A DNA stretch of 6,275 nt from positions 1 to 6,275 of the forward strand of contig JAYTQU010000035.1 in NCBI GenBank assembly GCA_043746555.1, given 5' to 3'. Positions within the stretch are counted from its first letter, which is position 1. Every line of letters begins with the position of its first letter. A program made the translations under genes and the position numbers. This DNA is from CAZQYC01 sp043746555 (GTDB lineage: Bacteria > Pseudomonadota > Gammaproteobacteria > Steroidobacterales > Steroidobacteraceae). The notes under the pieces were generated by a model that did no database searches, was not told where the DNA came from, and was given only the letters and a program-made list of their open reading frames with translations. Shown one piece after another: positions 5,845 to 6,275 of this stretch.

Positions 5845-6275
5845 AGATCCGAAACAACAAGGCTTTGCAACGGTTGATGGCTGCTGCGGCTAGCTTCGCC
5901 GCATGCTGTTCGTTATCGGTTGCCGGTGCGCGAACGGTGGTTCCGGTGGGATCTGAGCCGTTGGCTGTCGCGAATGGTGAACTGCAGCGCGCCTTGCAAG
6001 CCAAGCACCCGGACATAGTTGAGTGGGCCGTTGCACCGCTCGCAGCAAGCTGGCGCGACGATCGCGAACTACACGAGCTTGGAGACGATGTCCGTCGAGA
6101 AGTAGAGGTGGTGAAGTTAGGGTCTCGCAGTGCGGTGCGCATTTCTTGGCTGCGCCCCGATGCAATTCGTCGTTCTCGAACGGTGTGGTTTGACGTTGTC
6201 GGCAAGCAATCTATTTTGGTTGCGACTCACGATCTTCCAATGGATCGCCCGTTATCCGCCGGCGATACGACGATC
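5841..6275 (+). CDS. flgA: Flagellar P-ring assembly chaperone FlgA, 5' part (3' end outside window)
   Basis: FlgA is a periplasmic chaperone that helps FlgI polymerise into the P ring around the rod. The frame is open from ATG 5841 to the last base, giving 145 codons with no stop. The family is usually 220-250 residues, so about one third is missing. The N-terminus is a Sec signal peptide: basic residues at 2-11, a hydrophobic Ala-rich core at 12-28, and a likely cleavage site after AGA at residue 30. Residues 127-145 (VATHDLPMDRPLSAGDTT) match the start of a SAF domain, where 'V.V..RDLP.G..L...D' is typical. The N-terminal half is otherwise poorly conserved, as is usual for FlgA. Its place right after flgG matches the flgF-flgG-flgA order known in some bacteria such as Caulobacter. 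No strong ribosome site is seen; the 34-base gap from flgG holds a possible short leader frame. The identity rests mostly on the SAF pattern, signal peptide and context. Confidence 0.8.
   Translation, partial: MKIRNNKALQRLMAAAASFAACCSLSVAGARTVVPVGSEPLAVANGELQRALQAKHPDIVEWAVAPLAASWRDDRELHELGDDVRREVEVVKLGSRSAVRISWLRPDAIRRSRTVWFDVVGKQSILVATHDLPMDRPLSAGDTTI

Noticed and set aside
5841..5930. Lipoprotein signal in FlgA because of the Cys pair at residues 22-23
   Set aside because: The residue at -3 is Phe instead of Leu/Val/Ile, and a standard AGA cleavage site follows at residue 30; FlgA is a soluble periplasmic protein in known cases.
5795..6205. Minus-strand frame of 136 codons opposite flgA
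   Set aside because: The plus strand has a signal peptide and a SAF-like motif in a fitting operon position; the minus-strand product is Ser/Arg/Ala-rich with no recognisable domain.

Overview
This window is one continuous plus-strand block of flagellar genes from a Gram-negative bacterium. It holds the 3' end of flhB, all of flhA, a fliK-like hook-length-control gene, a small gene matching only the FlhB C-terminal domain (flhX/fhlB type), flgF, flgG, and the 5' end of flgA. FlgA is a periplasmic chaperone for the P ring, so the cell should have a peptidoglycan-anchored ring and an outer membrane. By eye the composition is moderately GC-rich (mid-50s percent). The proteins look proteobacterial or from a related diderm phylum (Acidobacteriota is an alternative), but I cannot place the organism more closely.

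Layout. Positions 2-679: flhB, truncated by the left edge. 676-2718: flhA. 2715-3944: fliK-like. 3956-4228: flhX. 4225-4971: flgF. 5012-5806: flgG. 5841-6275: flgA, running off the right edge. Four-base ATGA overlaps join flhB/flhA, flhA/fliK and flhX/flgF. fliK and flhX are 11 bases apart. Only flgF/flgG (40 bases) and flgG/flgA (34 bases) have real gaps. There is no intergenic stretch above 300 bases, and I saw no convincing promoter, terminator, tRNA, rRNA, insertion sequence or CRISPR array.

How the genes fit together. FlhB and FlhA are membrane and cytoplasmic-gate parts of the flagellar type III export apparatus. FliK measures hook length and acts on the FlhB cytoplasmic domain to switch export from rod/hook to filament substrates. 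FlhX resembles that same FlhB domain without its cleavage motif, so its place directly after fliK suggests a role at the switch. FlgF and FlgG are the proximal and distal rod proteins exported by the machine. FlgA helps build the P ring around the rod. The operon therefore combines export gate, specificity switch and rod/ring assembly.

I do not see a wholly new system. The points most worth a second look are the gene order (fliK-flhX-flgF placed directly after flhBA), the stand-alone FlhB C-terminal paralogue, the NPSH variant of the FlhB autocleavage motif, the matching unusual N-terminal motif in FlgF and FlgG, the weak flgA ribosome-binding region with a possible 10-codon leader ORF, and the excess of the palindrome CGATCG.
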